Shown: positions 21,988 to 22,024 of the stretch, in pieces
Layout of the letters: every line of letters begins with the position of its first letter
Position numbering within the stretch: position 1 is the stretch's first letter
NCBI GenBank assembly: GCA_049513815.1
Contig: JBEKVR010000077.1
Span: forward strand, 1-22,024
Source: Roseiarcus sp049513815
Lineage (GTDB): Bacteria; Pseudomonadota; Alphaproteobacteria; Rhizobiales; Beijerinckiaceae
Length of the DNA: 22,024 nucleotides
Reading direction: 5' to 3'
The notes under the pieces: model-generated
What the model saw: the letters and a program-made list of their open reading frames with translations, nothing else
What the model was told of the DNA's origin: nothing
Databases searched by the model: none
Position numbers and translations under genes: made by a program

Positions 21988-22024
21988 ATGAGACAGAAAT
22001 CCGGGCCGGAGAAGCAACCGGCTG
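21988..22024 (+). CDS. start of an IS3-type transposase orfA (runs off the window)
   Basis: ATG 21988 is preceded by AAGGAG and begins MRQKSGPEKQPA. This closely resembles the N-terminus of a common IS3-family OrfA in Hyphomicrobiales, a helix-turn-helix DNA-binding subunit that normally frameshifts with OrfB to make the transposase. Only 12 residues are visible. The left end of the element probably lies between about 21922 and 21960 (TGAGACAATTTGTGGG is a candidate terminal repeat), at the edge of the IS91-like remnant. Confidence 0.55.
   Translation, partial: MRQKSGPEKQPA

Noticed and set aside
1..22024. CRISPR array, tRNA, rRNA, anti-phage or toxin-antitoxin system
   Set aside because: I saw no regularly spaced repeats, no tRNA cloverleaf or rRNA signature, and no defence-type domains; the reverse transcriptase fragment is intron-type and broken, not a retron.

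Overview
The window looks like a high-GC alphaproteobacterial chromosome, probably Hyphomicrobiales (Rhizobiales; a methanotroph, Beijerinckiaceae or Bradyrhizobium-type background is plausible). The evidence is the GC-rich third codon positions, an ExoF-like exporter with a coiled-coil insert, and debris of mobile-element types common in that order. The species assignment is inference; I could not run a search.

The core (about 1.2-21.0 kb) is a Wzx/Wzy-type exopolysaccharide locus flanked on both sides by broken mobile elements. Left edge (1-1133): the tail of an ISAzo13-like transposase, a small SAM methyltransferase and a fragment of a group II intron reverse transcriptase. Block 1 (8503 down to 1183, minus strand) is a tight four-gene operon: a flippase fused to a protein-kinase-like domain, a polysaccharide deacetylase, a GT4 glycosyltransferase, and a roughly 967-aa fusion of a phosphoribosyltransferase domain, a degenerate kinase-fold module and a HAD phosphatase. 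Block 2 (9103-11909, plus) holds a Wzy/O-antigen-ligase-like polymerase overlapping a secreted parallel beta-helix protein. Block 3 (13883 down to 12064, minus) is a UDP-glucuronate decarboxylase (UDP-xylose synthase) and a WecG/TagA glycosyltransferase, joined by a 4-nt overlap. Block 4 (14258-16817, plus) is an ExoF-like outer-membrane export protein and a Wzz-like chain-length protein. Block 5 is a WbaP-type initiating sugar-phosphate transferase (18390 down to 16879, minus), a LuxR-type regulator with a degenerate receiver (19113-19886, plus) and a second Wzz-like protein (21045 down to 20029, minus). Right edge (21.1-22.0 kb): an IS91-like transposase remnant and the first codons of an IS3-type orfA running off the window.

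Proposed working: the WbaP-type enzyme loads the first sugar phosphate on undecaprenyl phosphate; GT4, WecG/TagA and the PRTase-HAD fusion extend it; the deacetylase trims it; the flippase-kinase moves it across the inner membrane; the Wzy protein polymerises it; the two Wzz proteins set length; and the ExoF-like protein exports it. UDP-xylose is a likely precursor.

The most interesting element is the PRTase/HAD fusion. Its domains match the two-step chemistry known for glycan ribofuranosyltransferases (PRPP-dependent phosphoribosyl transfer, then removal of the 5-phosphate), so the polymer may carry ribofuranose. The flippase-kinase fusion in the same operon is the second unusual element. 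Shared short motifs in the divergent intergenic regions may be regulator sites.
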